In this document: positions 9,069 through 18,557 of the stretch, piece by piece
How the letters are laid out: the number at the start of each line of letters is the position of its first letter
How positions within the stretch are numbered: position 1 is the first letter of the stretch
NCBI GenBank assembly: GCA_031551355.1
Contig: JAVBNT010000039.1
Coordinates: 1 to 60,581 of the forward strand
Reading direction: 5' to 3'
DNA from: JAVBNT01 sp031551355
Lineage (GTDB): Bacteria; Vulcanimicrobiota; CADAWZ01
DNA length: 60,581 bases
Made by a program: the position numbers and the translations under genes
The notes under the pieces: model-generated
Told to the model about the DNA's origin: nothing
Database searches by the model: none
What the model saw: the letters and a program-made list of their open reading frames with translations, nothing else

Positions 9069-9953
9069 ATGAGTATCAAAGGCATTATTTTAGCAGGCGG
9101 CTCGGGAACCAGATTATATCCGCTGACAATGGTTACAAGCAAGCAGCTTATTCCCGTATATGACAAGCCGATGATCTATTACCCGCTGTCCGTTCTGATG
9201 ATGGCAGGAATAAGAGACATTCTGATCATATCCACACCTGAAGATCTCCCCAATTTCAAAAAATTATTTAATGACGGCTCGCATCTGGGTCTAAATCTCT
9301 CGTACGCAGAGCAGCCGTCACCGGATGGGCTAGCACAGGCCTTTATAATCGGAGAGGACTTTATCTGCGGCAACAAGTGTGCGATGATCCTCGGAGATAA
9401 TATCTTTTACGGAGACGGGCTCAAAAAAAATCTTTTGACGGCCGTCAAAAGCAAATCCGGAGCAACGTTATTCGGCTATTATGTCAACGATCCGCACCGG
9501 TTCGGCGTTGTTGAGTTCGACAAAAACGGCAAAGCAATTTCGCTTGAGGAAAAACCGGATAATCCCAAATCAAACTATGCAATAACCGGACTCTATTTTT
9601 ATGATGAAAATGTCTGTAGTTATGCAAAAACATTAAAACCAAGCCCTAGGGGCGAGCTTGAGATTACCGATCTCAATAAAATATATCTTGAAAAAAACAG
9701 CGTTGATGTGATTACACTTGGCAGAGGATATGCATGGCTTGATACCGGCACAATTGATGCCTTGACGGAAGCATCGGAGTATATACGCGTTGTTGAAAAA
9801 AGGCTGGCCCTGAAAATTGCCGCCGTCGAGGAAATAGCCTATCATCAGGGATGGATAGACCGTCAGACAGTGATTGACTCTGCTGAAAAATACGGCAAAT
9901 CTGCTTACGGCATGCACCTAAGAAATGTTGCCGCTCAAAAAATAAAATATTGA
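9069..9953 (+). CDS. rmlA: Glucose-1-phosphate thymidylyltransferase
   Basis: 294 residues, full length. The N-terminal KGIILAGGSGTRLYPLT is the nucleotidyltransferase signature; SKQLIPVYDKPMIYYPLSVL and ILGDNIFYG follow, with the C-terminal WLDTGT region intact. It makes dTDP-glucose from dTTP and glucose-1-phosphate, the first and feedback-regulated step of dTDP-L-rhamnose synthesis. A GAGGAGAC ribosome binding site precedes the ATG. First gene of the rmlACBD operon. Confidence 0.97.
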   Translation: MSIKGIILAGGSGTRLYPLTMVTSKQLIPVYDKPMIYYPLSVLMMAGIRDILIISTPEDLPNFKKLFNDGSHLGLNLSYAEQPSPDGLAQAFIIGEDFICGNKCAMILGDNIFYGDGLKKNLLTAVKSKSGATLFGYYVNDPHRFGVVEFDKNGKAISLEEKPDNPKSNYAITGLYFYDENVCSYAKTLKPSPRGELEITDLNKIYLEKNSVDVITLGRGYAWLDTGTIDALTEASEYIRVVEKRLALKIAAVEEIAYHQGWIDRQTVIDSAEKYGKSAYGMHLRNVAAQKIKY

Positions 9954-9966
9954 TAACGGATAAAAA

Positions 9967-10515
9967 ATGAAATTAACAGAAACGTCACTACCGGAAGTTT
10001 TTATAATAGAACCCGATGTCTTCGAGGACAGCAGAGGTTGGTTTTTCGAAAGTTATTCAAAAATAAAACTGGAAAAACTTGGGATATACACCGATTTTAT
10101 CCAGGATAACCACTCATTTTCCGCAAAAAAAAATATTTTAAGAGGATTACATTTTCAATGCAGTCCCAAAGCACAGGCAAAACTTGTAAGGTGTACCAGA
10201 GGCTCCATACTGGACGTTGCAGTAGACATCAGAAAAAATTCTCCTTTCTACAGAAAATGGATATCCGTGGAGCTGTCTGCAAAAAACAGCAGGCAACTTT
10301 TCATTCCCAGAGGTTTTGCGCATGGATTTATTACTCTTGCTCCCGATACGGAGGTTCAGTATAAGGCGGACAATTATTACGATTCGGGACTGGACAGAAC
10401 AATTCTTTGGAACGATACCGGGATAGGAGTTGACTGGGGGACCGACTCCCCTATCCTTTCAGCTAAGGATGCAGCCGGAAAAACATTAAAAGAAATACAA
10501 ATAAATTTTGATTAA
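9967..10515 (+). CDS. rmlC: dTDP-4-dehydrorhamnose 3,5-epimerase
   Basis: 182 residues, normal for RmlC. Cupin-fold motifs: VFEDSRGWFFESY, FIQDNHSFSAKKNILRGLHFQ with the catalytic His in GLHFQ, IPRGFAHGFITL, and the final VDWG segment. It inverts C3 and C5 of the 4-keto intermediate in dTDP-rhamnose synthesis. The start lies 13 bases after rmlA. Confidence 0.96.
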   Translation: MKLTETSLPEVFIIEPDVFEDSRGWFFESYSKIKLEKLGIYTDFIQDNHSFSAKKNILRGLHFQCSPKAQAKLVRCTRGSILDVAVDIRKNSPFYRKWISVELSAKNSRQLFIPRGFAHGFITLAPDTEVQYKADNYYDSGLDRTILWNDTGIGVDWGTDSPILSAKDAAGKTLKEIQINFD

Positions 10516-10534
10516 CAGTCAGGGCGGTGTTTCT

Positions 10535-11554
10535 ATGAAAATACTCGTAACAGGCGGAGCAGGTTTTATCGGCGGCAATTTTGTCCGCTATATGTTGAAA
10601 AAATATCCCGATTACAGAATAATATGCGTAGATCTTCTGACTTATGCAGGAAATCTTGAGACTCTGGGAGATATTCACGAGGGTCAATCTTTCCGGTTTA
10701 TAAGGGCGGACATCTCTGATGCTAAAACGATAAACAGCATCTTTTCCGACGAGCTTCCGGACATAGTTGTCAACTTCGCGGCAGAATCCCATGTCGACAG
10801 ATCTATTGAAAATCCGAGAATTTTTCTGGAAACCAACATAATCGGCACTCAGGTCCTTATGGACGCATGCCGCGCTTTTTCTGCGAAAAGATTCCATCAG
10901 GTCTCGACAGATGAAGTTTACGGAGATTTACCGCTCGACAGGCCGGAGCTTCTTTTCACTGAGGAAAGTCCGATACATACGTCATCACCTTATTCGGCTT
11001 CAAAAGCATCGGCAGATCTAATGTGCCTTGCGTATAGCAGGACATTCGGCTTCCCGGTTACGATATCACGCTGCTCAAACAATTACGGACCCTTTCATTT
11101 TCCGGAAAAACTAATTCCGCTAGTAATAACAAGGGCTCTTGAAAACGAGACAATCCCTGTATACGGAGAAGGCGCAAATGTAAGGGACTGGCTCTATGTT
11201 GAAGACCATTGCAGTGCCATTGATCTGATAATACATAATGGAGCCAACGGTGAAATTTACAACATCGGCGGCAACAACGAAAAAACAAATCTGGAAGTTG
11301 TTAAGACCATCTTAAAAACACTTGGAAAAGATGAAAAACTGATAACATACGTAAAAGACAGACCCGGCCACGATCTGCGCTACGCAATAGATGCTGCCAA
11401 AATTTCCTCCCAATTAAACTGGCGGCCGCAAACGGATTTTAGCAATGGAATAAAAAAAACTATCGACTGGTTTTTAGAAAACGAAAACTGGTGGCGCAGG
11501 ATCATCAGCGGAGAATACAGAGCATACTATGACAAAATGTATGCCGGAAGGTAG
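10535..11554 (+). CDS. rmlB: dTDP-glucose 4,6-dehydratase
   Basis: 339 residues from ATG 10535. An in-frame TTG at 10508 would overlap rmlC and lacks a ribosome binding site, so the ATG (preceded by AGGGCGG) is preferred. Extended SDR with the NAD-binding GGAGFIGGNF, catalytic STDEVYG and YSASKAS (YxxxK), and SNNYGPFHFPEKLIPL. It converts dTDP-glucose to dTDP-4-keto-6-deoxyglucose, the second step of the pathway. Confidence 0.97.
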   Translation: MKILVTGGAGFIGGNFVRYMLKKYPDYRIICVDLLTYAGNLETLGDIHEGQSFRFIRADISDAKTINSIFSDELPDIVVNFAAESHVDRSIENPRIFLETNIIGTQVLMDACRAFSAKRFHQVSTDEVYGDLPLDRPELLFTEESPIHTSSPYSASKASADLMCLAYSRTFGFPVTISRCSNNYGPFHFPEKLIPLVITRALENETIPVYGEGANVRDWLYVEDHCSAIDLIIHNGANGEIYNIGGNNEKTNLEVVKTILKTLGKDEKLITYVKDRPGHDLRYAIDAAKISSQLNWRPQTDFSNGIKKTIDWFLENENWWRRIISGEYRAYYDKMYAGR

Positions 11555-11568
11555 AGAGGAATAGTCTT

Positions 11569-12420
11569 TTGGAAATATTGGTAACCGGAGCCGGAGGGCA
11601 ACTCGGTTCCGACATAGTGTTATTACTCGCAGAGCAGGGACATCGGGTAACCGGCATAGACATCGGCGAACTCGATCTTACTGATGAAAATGCCGTAAAT
11701 ACATATTTCCGGCAAAACAAATTCAATGCGGTCGTTCACTGCGCTGCATATACTGCCGTCGACAGGGCTGAAGCGGAAGTAGAAAAATGTATGACTGCAA
11801 ATAGTGAAGCAACAGCATATCTTTCCTCGGCTTGTAAAACCGGCAAGACGAAACTTTTGTATATAAGCACAGACTACGTTTTTTCAGGGGACAAGGAAAC
11901 GCCGTATTTAACAGAAGACGAACCGGCACCGGCAAATGTATATGGCAAGAGTAAGCTCGGAGGAGAGCTTGCCGTGACATCATCTTTAAGCAATTACTTC
12001 ATTATCCGCATATCCTGGGTCTTCGGACTAAACGGCAACAACTTTGTAAAAACAATGCTTCGGCTGGGAAAAGAAAACAGCAGCGTAAATGTAGTATGCG
12101 ATCAAACCGGCTCCCCTACCTATACTAAAGATCTGGCCGTTTTGATTGGTGAAATGATAAAAACCGACAAATACGGTATTTATCATGCCACTAATGAAGG
12201 ATTTTGCACATGGGCACAATTCGCTCAGGAAATCTTTTCCTGTTCAGGGCTTGATATAACGGTAAACAAAATACCAGCAAAAGATTATCCCACAGCCGCC
12301 CAAAGACCGGTCAACTCGTGCATGTCAAAAGATAAATTAAGCAATATGGGGTTTAACCGGCTTCCCAAATGGCAGGACGCTCTGGCACGTTTTTTGCATG
12401 AGCTAAAAAGCAATCCTTAA
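11569..12420 (+). CDS. rmlD: dTDP-4-dehydrorhamnose reductase
   Basis: 283 residues from a TTG start, preceded by AGAGAGGA. NAD(P)-binding GAGGQLGSD, VVHCAAYTAVDRAE, STDYVFSG and the catalytic YGKSKLGGE are all present. It completes dTDP-L-rhamnose by reducing the 4-keto group. With rmlA, rmlC and rmlB this is a complete pathway in one operon. A 51-base spacer separates the stop from the repeat element at 12472. Confidence 0.96.
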   Translation: MEILVTGAGGQLGSDIVLLLAEQGHRVTGIDIGELDLTDENAVNTYFRQNKFNAVVHCAAYTAVDRAEAEVEKCMTANSEATAYLSSACKTGKTKLLYISTDYVFSGDKETPYLTEDEPAPANVYGKSKLGGELAVTSSLSNYFIIRISWVFGLNGNNFVKTMLRLGKENSSVNVVCDQTGSPTYTKDLAVLIGEMIKTDKYGIYHATNEGFCTWAQFAQEIFSCSGLDITVNKIPAKDYPTAAQRPVNSCMSKDKLSNMGFNRLPKWQDALARFLHELKSNP

Positions 12421-12471
12421 ACATTTGCCGGCCCTGCCGGTTATGAGGTCAGGTTCAGCAAGTTTTTACTC

Positions 12472-12654
12472 TAGAGCAATTTGCATTCTATATGTCACAA
12501 ATCCGGTAAACATTTTTGGAAAAGACGGTATAGCCGTCATCACGAGTCCCCGCCTTCGCGGGGATAAACTCCGCTGTGGCGAACCAGTATTTTATGGATT
12601 GACCGATGCCGGTTGTTCGTCAGGAGTATGACAGCTCAATTGCAAACTGCTCTA
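12472..12654. repeat. 183-bp inverted-repeat element (TAGAGC ends)
   Basis: The left end reads TAGAGCAATTTGCATT. The right end, read on the minus strand, is TAGAGCAGTTTGCAATT, and similarity continues into the interior (TATGTCAC versus GCTGTCAT). Internally there are two further hairpins, GACGG/CCGTC and CCCCGC/GCGGGG with a 4-base loop. No open frame is evident, so it looks like a MITE or REP/BIME-type element. Single ends with the same AGAGCAATTTG core occur at 22522-22533 (inverted) and 23611-23624. The final TAG of the right end is the manC stop codon. Confidence 0.7.
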
Positions 12655-14088
12655 AACTCTACCGTAAATGTCTTCGAATCTTATAATATCGTCCTCGGAA
12701 ATATAATCACCGCGCTGAATTTCAATTATTTTCAACACTTCATCGTAAGGATTCTGAAGCGAATGTTTTGTCTTGACGGGAACGTCAATACTTTGGCCTG
12801 CGACAAGATTTTTCTCCTGTCCGTCCAGCGTAACTTTTGCCTTCCCCGACAGCACAACCCAATGCTCGCTTCTATGATTATGTAGCTGCATACTTAATTT
12901 GTGTCTCGGCTGCACCTGGATCGTTTTTATAAGATAATCTTCATTGCGCTCAATAACGGTATAAAAACCCCATGGGCGGAAAACAGTTTTGTGAACAAGA
13001 TATAAATCATTCTGCGTTCTTTTCAGCTCATCAAAGATAAACTTTACGTCCTGCGCCTGTTCCTTATTACAGGCGAGAACGGCATCTTCCGTATCCACCA
13101 GTATAATGTCTTCCAGACCGACGGTGGCAATAAGCTTGGAGCCGGTATAAATCAAAGAATTTCTGCAGTCCTTACTGATAACATTGCCTTTTATAATATT
13201 GTTATTCTCATCCCTCGCAGAGACGTCAAATACAGACTGCCAGGAACCGAGATCGTTCCAATCGCTCTCAAGCGGCAATATCACAATTTTATCCGACTTT
13301 TCCATAATCGCGTAATCAATCGAGATGTTAGGCATATTTTCATAAAGGCGGTAAGGAATTGTCGGATCTTCGGGAGAACAACCGCAGTCAGAAATACCTC
13401 CGTATATCTCCGGCGCATACTTTCCCAGCTCCTCAAGAAATACCGAGGCCTTAAACATAAATATTCCGCCGTTCCAGAAAAAATTGCCCTGCTCAATATA
13501 TTTGACTGCAGTTGCGTAATCAGGCTTTTCTTTAAATTGAGTAACTTTCAGGGCAGTAGGAACGACTGCGGAAACGGCGGAGTCGGCAACAGTATCAATA
13601 TAACCGTATCCTGTTTCAGGACAGGAAGGCTTAATTCCGAAAGTAACTACGTACCCTTCTTCTGCAAGAGCCACACCTTTCTTTACAGTATCCAAAAACC
13701 CGTCCGTATTCTTTATAAGATGATCCGACGGCAAGACAATTATTACCGGATCGGATTCTTCACATGAGATCGCCGCCAAAAAATATTTGACTCCCATGGC
13801 TATAGCCGGAGCAGTATTTCTGGAAAGCGGCTCGGAAATAACAGGCGGGTTCTTTTCAGCCACCTGCTCCAACTGCATTCTGACATCTGAAAAATGCTTT
13901 ATATTAGTAACTGTCAGAATATCCTGAGAATCAATAATATTTGCCAGACGCAAAAAAGTAGACTGTATTAAAGTCTCATCTTTTGCCAGCTTAAGAAGTT
14001 GTTTAGGATAAAGCTCCCTTGACAACGGCCACAGCCGGCTGCCGCTGCCGCCCGCCAGAATAATTGCTTTCAAGCTATTTCTATTCAA
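12652..14088 (-). CDS. manC: Mannose-1-phosphate guanylyltransferase / mannose-6-phosphate isomerase
   Basis: 478 residues from a TTG at 14088, chosen because GGGAGG lies five bases upstream; a longer in-frame ATG at 14142 adds 18 residues without homology. The pyrophosphorylase signature ILAGGSGSRLWPLSRELYPK, VLPSDH and EKPDYATAVKYI mark the GDP-mannose synthesis domain. The C-terminal cupin shows HNHRSEHWVVLSGKAKVTL, typical of the type II bifunctional enzyme. It provides GDP-mannose for the glycan locus. It is convergent with the rml operon, and its stop codon comes from the adjacent repeat element. Confidence 0.95.
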   Translation of the reverse strand: MNRNSLKAIILAGGSGSRLWPLSRELYPKQLLKLAKDETLIQSTFLRLANIIDSQDILTVTNIKHFSDVRMQLEQVAEKNPPVISEPLSRNTAPAIAMGVKYFLAAISCEESDPVIIVLPSDHLIKNTDGFLDTVKKGVALAEEGYVVTFGIKPSCPETGYGYIDTVADSAVSAVVPTALKVTQFKEKPDYATAVKYIEQGNFFWNGGIFMFKASVFLEELGKYAPEIYGGISDCGCSPEDPTIPYRLYENMPNISIDYAIMEKSDKIVILPLESDWNDLGSWQSVFDVSARDENNNIIKGNVISKDCRNSLIYTGSKLIATVGLEDIILVDTEDAVLACNKEQAQDVKFIFDELKRTQNDLYLVHKTVFRPWGFYTVIERNEDYLIKTIQVQPRHKLSMQLHNHRSEHWVVLSGKAKVTLDGQEKNLVAGQSIDVPVKTKHSLQNPYDEVLKIIEIQRGDYISEDDIIRFEDIYGRV

Positions 14089-14197
14089 AAAAACCTCCCG
14101 AAAGTAGAGCATATTTATTAATAAATCCGTTAATACATTCAATTCTTCCTTAAACAGACTTTTTAACCTTCACAAATCCAAAAAAAAGTTATTTTTA

Positions 14198-14227
14198 TTG
14201 ACTGTGAGATTTATTATGTGGTAAAAT
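14198..14227 (+). promoter_or_regulatory. Promoter for the LpxB-like gene
   Basis: TTGACT (14198-14203), an 18-nt spacer and TAAAAT (14222-14227). It lies about 100 bases upstream of the ATG at 14331. Confidence 0.6.
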
Positions 14228-14330
14228 CTGAGCAGGCAAATGTATACCCAAAACAGACTGCGCAATCGTTACTGATGCACGGTCTTGATTTTTTTATATT
14301 AAAAAGCTTACACAAACAGTAGGAGTCCAA

Positions 14331-15584
14331 ATGGAACCCAAACAACACAATACAACAAGCATAGACTACGTAATAATAACAAACAGTCCCGGAGAACTAT
14401 CTGCTTGGGTGTATCCTGTCGGAAAAGTCCTTAAAGAAAAAAATCCGGATTCGCGTATAATAGTATTGCTGGTTCCATGTTTCTACTCAACCGGAAGAGA
14501 AAAAGAAATCGCCGCTAATTTTTCATTCACCGATATAGTACTCGAACCTAAAGATTTTCTAAAAATTGCTGCAGGATTGAAAATAAACAATTTCAAACCG
14601 AATAAAAAAGGCGTTGTCATCTCTCTGGGCGGCGATCCCTGGCATGCTGTTCTTGTAGCCAAAAAATTCAAATATCCGCCGGTAATTTATACGATGAAAA
14701 AAGCGGATACTGCGGCTCAATTCAAACATCTTTTTGTAATTCACGAAAAACTTAAAGAGCTCCTTATGACCACAAAGAATATTCCGGAAGACAAAATAGA
14801 AATAGTCGGCGATTTAATGCAGGACAGTGTACTGCCGGAAATGACACCGTCACAGACAAGAGCCAAATGGAACATTAAGCAGGGTCAGCAGCTGATAACA
14901 TTTTTCCCCGGAAGCAGATTAAGTCATGTCGGCGAAAGCCTGCCGGTATTTTTAAAAGTTAGTGAACAAATCAGAGAGAGACTACCCGGATCCAGATTTA
15001 TAATATGCCTCTCGCCATTTGTAAAAATGGAGGATATCAAAGACTTTGTAAAACAGAGAAAGCATTATCTCATTGAAGGAGCCTGGGGAGAGTTAAAAGA
15101 AGACAGCATCATAACGTCCAACGGGGTTAAGGTTGAAATTTCGCAAAAATACCGCTACGATTTAATCAGCATTTCAGATCTTGTAATTACAATTCCGGGA
15201 ACAAATACTGCGGAAATAGCATCGCTGGGCAAACCGATGATTGTCGCTTTTACCTGGAAAGCAAAGGTTCCAAGCGGCGGTTTGGGATTTTTGGTAAATT
15301 CAATACCAATATCGGGAATGCTGAAAAAAATGGTTATGAGTTATACTTATCGTAATGTAAAGTACAAAGGGCTGCCTAATGCCCTTGCAGACAGGGAAAT
15401 TACGCCCGAAGTAGTTGTAGACCGGGATGCAATGCAGTTGACTTCAGTTGCGTTGGCGCTTTTAAAAGACGAGAACCGCAGAAATCAGATATCAAAAGAG
15501 TTGCTGCAAATAATGGGCGGAGGCGGAGCGGCCGTAAAAATCGCCGAAAAAACAATACAAATTGGAGAGGAACAATCCAAATGA
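14331..15584 (+). CDS. LpxB-like (lipid-A-disaccharide synthase-related) glycosyltransferase
   Basis: 417 residues. It opens with IITNSPGELSAWVYPVGKVL, resembling the GEhSGD region of LpxB, and later shows ITFFPGSRLSHVGESLPVFL, the PGSR motif of the GT-B/LpxB superfamily, plus VITIPGTNTAEIASLGKPMIVAFT-like donor-site sequence (about residues 285-307). It is more divergent than true LpxB. It may therefore act on another glycolipid or be a lineage-specific lipid A enzyme. Acts at the cytoplasmic face of the inner membrane. Its stop overlaps the next start (ATGA). Confidence 0.85.
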   Translation: MEPKQHNTTSIDYVIITNSPGELSAWVYPVGKVLKEKNPDSRIIVLLVPCFYSTGREKEIAANFSFTDIVLEPKDFLKIAAGLKINNFKPNKKGVVISLGGDPWHAVLVAKKFKYPPVIYTMKKADTAAQFKHLFVIHEKLKELLMTTKNIPEDKIEIVGDLMQDSVLPEMTPSQTRAKWNIKQGQQLITFFPGSRLSHVGESLPVFLKVSEQIRERLPGSRFIICLSPFVKMEDIKDFVKQRKHYLIEGAWGELKEDSIITSNGVKVEISQKYRYDLISISDLVITIPGTNTAEIASLGKPMIVAFTWKAKVPSGGLGFLVNSIPISGMLKKMVMSYTYRNVKYKGLPNALADREITPEVVVDRDAMQLTSVALALLKDENRRNQISKELLQIMGGGGAAVKIAEKTIQIGEEQSK

Positions 15585-16183
15585 GAAGCTTTTTTTTCAA
15601 ACATAGAGGTCTATTTTTTATCCCGTTGGCCGTTGCAATTATTTTTATGGGAAAACCTACCTATACATCATTTTCAATAGGCATCATAATTGCAATTATC
15701 GGCGAACTTATAAGAATATGGGGTGTGGGATACGCAGGGGCGACAACACGTAAAGATAATGTAACGGCACCGTTTCTGGTTACCGCCGGACCATTCTCAA
15801 TCGTCAGAAATCCCCTTTACATAGGAAATACACTTACAGGCCTGGGTTTTACTATTGTAGGGTGCGGCGCAACATCCGTGCCGGTGACGGCAACATTTTT
15901 TATTTTATGGTTTTTGTTTTATTTCACAGTTTACGGAATAATAATCCCGCATGAAGAAGCTTTTCTAAAAGAGACGTTCGGCAATCCGTATATTGAATAC
16001 TGCAAGCGGGTTCACAGAATCATTCCTCAATTTAAACCATATCCCAATGCACAGGGAGAATTTAACTCAAAAGCTATTTTAAACGCCGAAAGCAGAACTC
16101 TGATTCAATTTGCAATTTTTACGGCCATTATGATTTTGAAAATGCCGCAGGGAATATTGGCAGGAAAATTATTTTTCAGTTAA
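15581..16183 (+). CDS. Isoprenylcysteine/phospholipid-type membrane methyltransferase
   Basis: 200 residues with about four membrane segments. The motif VTAGPFSIVRNPLYIGNTL and the later HEEAFLKETFGNPYIEYCKRV are the SAM-binding signature of the ICMT/PEMT integral membrane methyltransferase superfamily. The gene overlaps the LpxB-like gene by four bases, so the two are translationally coupled. This suggests modification of a lipid or glycolipid made by that enzyme. Substrate unknown. Confidence 0.85.
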   Translation: MRSFFFKHRGLFFIPLAVAIIFMGKPTYTSFSIGIIIAIIGELIRIWGVGYAGATTRKDNVTAPFLVTAGPFSIVRNPLYIGNTLTGLGFTIVGCGATSVPVTATFFILWFLFYFTVYGIIIPHEEAFLKETFGNPYIEYCKRVHRIIPQFKPYPNAQGEFNSKAILNAESRTLIQFAIFTAIMILKMPQGILAGKLFFS

Positions 16184-16194
16184 GGATATAATTC

Positions 16195-17478
16195 ATGAAT
16201 CCACTTGGTGCGTTTACTCCAATGTACACTCAGCCGCATGTCAACAAGAATGCCGGCGGAGTTTCCGGTTTGCCGCAAGAGTTTATGAGTGCAGGCGAGT
16301 ATATGTTCTACGACGTCGCCAATGAAGAAGAGGACAAAAAAGAAGACAGTTCTTCAGAGGAATATATCGCCAGCCGGGGGGAACTGGTCAAAAAAGATCT
16401 TGAACATTTGCCGTTTCTGGTTCATGAAACAGAACATTTTGAGTTTCATTATCTGCCCGACAGCGACGCGGCAAAAGAGCTTGATACAATTTCGGCAAAA
16501 CGTGAAGACGCGTGGCGGAATATATGTGATTTCTTTTTTATAAATCCGCCGGACAAGCATATCTTTTATATTTTCCAGAACGATAAACAGGCTTACTGCC
16601 CCACCTGGGGTAAGACATTTGCCTCGCGCGCCCTGCCCGAAGAGCATATGGCCGGTATTTTATATTTAAGCGATCCGCATTCCTATGAAAATGTCAATTA
16701 CGGACATGAGTTAACACATCTGCTCGAATTCTATCTGCTGCCTCCATCTATGAGAGTGCCGCCATACCTTCGTGAAGGAATTGCCGATTTACTGTCACAA
16801 TCCAACTGCAATATGCACTTAAGATACATAAACTTCCTAAAATCAGGTCTTGCAGAAAACGCATTTACAATGACCGATGAAAAAATAAACAATCCCGAAT
16901 ACATGGAAAGCGCTTCGTTTCTTCAGTATCTGTCCGAAATATCCGACAAAAACAGAATGCTTGAATTCTATCGAAAAACATCTGTTCTTCAGGAAAAACA
17001 AAAAATGCCGACAGATACTTTTTCCGACATTTTCACGGCAACCTTCGGCATCAATCTCAAAAACACCATGAATACGTTCTATAATTACATCTGCAGTCTC
17101 TGGAATTGTCAGACGGCAGTCATATCGCCGCAGGACGCGAACGATATAAAAAATCTGATTAAACAAAGCGATTTGGTATGTTCAAAAGAAGACCAAAGCG
17201 CCATAAACGAGCTTTACAGCAATGACTTTTACCACACAACACCGGCCTCTGAAAGAGATCTTTTCATATACCATATGATGCCGCTCGAAAATATGGAATC
17301 GGTAAATTTTGAATTCTTTGATCTGGGAACCTGGCTATACGGCAAAAGCGCCGCCGTGCATGTAGATTTCAAAAACAAAGCAACCGGAAACACACAAAAA
17401 CGCGTTTTCGCCGTTGAAAAATTAATGGGCAGATGGAGACTCAGTCCGAAATATCCCGGCGGCAAAGAGATAAAATAA
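16195..17478 (+). CDS. Gluzincin metalloprotease-like protein (HELTH)
   Basis: 427 residues. The zinc motif GHELTHLLEFY is followed 24-30 residues later by YLREGIADLL, supplying the third ligand Glu, the arrangement of peptidase MA-type gluzincins. The N-terminus (MNPLGAFTPMYTQPHVNKNAGG) is Pro/Gly-rich with no signal peptide, followed by an acidic EEEDKKEDSSSEE stretch. A small C-terminal domain (from about residue 320) resembles an NTF2-like fold. The enzyme is predicted to be cytoplasmic unless exported by a non-classical route. It starts 11 bases after the methyltransferase gene. Confidence 0.75.
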   Translation: MNPLGAFTPMYTQPHVNKNAGGVSGLPQEFMSAGEYMFYDVANEEEDKKEDSSSEEYIASRGELVKKDLEHLPFLVHETEHFEFHYLPDSDAAKELDTISAKREDAWRNICDFFFINPPDKHIFYIFQNDKQAYCPTWGKTFASRALPEEHMAGILYLSDPHSYENVNYGHELTHLLEFYLLPPSMRVPPYLREGIADLLSQSNCNMHLRYINFLKSGLAENAFTMTDEKINNPEYMESASFLQYLSEISDKNRMLEFYRKTSVLQEKQKMPTDTFSDIFTATFGINLKNTMNTFYNYICSLWNCQTAVISPQDANDIKNLIKQSDLVCSKEDQSAINELYSNDFYHTTPASERDLFIYHMMPLENMESVNFEFFDLGTWLYGKSAAVHVDFKNKATGNTQKRVFAVEKLMGRWRLSPKYPGGKEIK

Positions 17479-17492
17479 CCGCTTAAATTCAA

Positions 17493-18302
17493 TCATTTTT
17501 CTTCCAGAATAATTGCTCTGTTGCCCCCGCGTCTGGTTGCATTGTAAAATTTCAAATCTTCCTCAGCTTCCTTTTCGTGACCGGGAATACGGGAATAAAC
17601 CTTATGCCGCAAAAGATATGCTTCCGAATGATACCTGTCAATAGAACGCATCAGACTAATGGCTTTAGAGCAATCAATTATAATCGCATTATACTCCCGT
17701 ATTGGGATACGCTCTTCCTTTGGGGATGAGACATTTTTTTTTGCAGGGAACAGAAAATCCCAAAAGCCCTTCTTTTTCGGCGGCGGCAATACCACCTCAT
17801 ATTGCGATTCAGGAGATTTCTCCATCTGCACCGCAAAATTCAATGCCTTTCCATTGCGCGAAGCCTGGTAAACTACATTTGCCCGGGCAAAATAACAATC
17901 AGCCCAAAGTTCGGGTTCCGCACCTTTATCAATCGCATAATTCAGATGCTGCAAAGCAATATTTGTCCGATCATAATAATAGAGACCATAAATTAAACGA
18001 AGCTCCACCGACGGAGGCGGATGTTTACCGGCAGCCTCCATCGCGGAAATCCAAAGCGGAACATCGGGCGTAGATTCAGGAATAAAACCGTTTACCGGGT
18101 GCTCGCTCTCGATGCATTTCACAGCAAATTCCATTAAACTCCTGATCGCATCATCATAAATACCGTCATAATATGGTTTAATAGGTATGAAGCCGCCCCT
18201 GAAATCGTATTTCCTCTCCAACGGGCCACGATATTGATGCGCAAAAACAGAGCCGGAAAAAACGGATAAAAAAGCAAGTAAAATCAAAAAACGGTAGATC
18301 AC
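17493..18302 (-). CDS. Exported TPR-like protein
   Basis: 269 residues from GTG 18302, chosen because CAGGAGAG lies just upstream and because this start gives a clean signal peptide (VIYRFLILLAFLSVFSGSVFA). A longer in-frame ATG at 18407 would bury the signal. The mature protein is helical. Segments such as LRLIYGLYYYDRTNIALQHL and ADCYFARANVVYQASRNGKA look like tetratricopeptide-type repeats. Predicted periplasmic; function unknown. Convergent with the metalloprotease gene, 14 bases apart. Confidence 0.75.
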   Translation of the reverse strand: MIYRFLILLAFLSVFSGSVFAHQYRGPLERKYDFRGGFIPIKPYYDGIYDDAIRSLMEFAVKCIESEHPVNGFIPESTPDVPLWISAMEAAGKHPPPSVELRLIYGLYYYDRTNIALQHLNYAIDKGAEPELWADCYFARANVVYQASRNGKALNFAVQMEKSPESQYEVVLPPPKKKGFWDFLFPAKKNVSSPKEERIPIREYNAIIIDCSKAISLMRSIDRYHSEAYLLRHKVYSRIPGHEKEAEEDLKFYNATRRGGNRAIILEEK

Positions 18303-18434
18303 AAAACTCTCCTGAATGCCGGTATTTTTAATTATCCCTAATCTGTTGATATAAAAAACTAAAGCAATATATCGTTCTCCGGCTTTATAAAAAGTCCTAC
18401 GGAACAAAAAATATATAAGTTACAAAAATAGGGC

Positions 18435-18463
18435 TTGCCAACACAATCGTCCTGTGATATAAT
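18435..18463 (+). promoter_or_regulatory. Promoter of the tRNA cluster
   Basis: TTGCCA (18435-18440), a 17-nt spacer and a perfect TATAAT (18458-18463), with an extended -10 TG. It lies 10 bases upstream of the tRNA-Gly 5' end. Confidence 0.8.
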
Positions 18464-18473
18464 GTGCAATGTC

Positions 18474-18545
18474 GCGGAAATAGCTCAGCGGTAGAGCATC
18501 GGCTTCCCAAGCCGAGGGCCGTGGGTTCGAATCCCATTTTCCGCT
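18474..18545 (+). tRNA. tRNA-Gly (CCC)
   Basis: Folds as a 72-nt cloverleaf: acceptor GCGGAAA/TTTCCGC, D stem GCTC/GAGC, anticodon stem TCGGC/GCCGA with loop TTCCCAA (anticodon CCC), and T arm GTGGG-TTCGAAT-CCCAT. No CCA is encoded. Confidence 0.96.
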
Positions 18546-18557
18546 CGCAAAAGACGT

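Noticed and set aside
12425..12885. Small plus-strand open frames between rmlD and manC
   Set aside because: They fall in the inverted-repeat element or antisense to manC and have no recognisable product.
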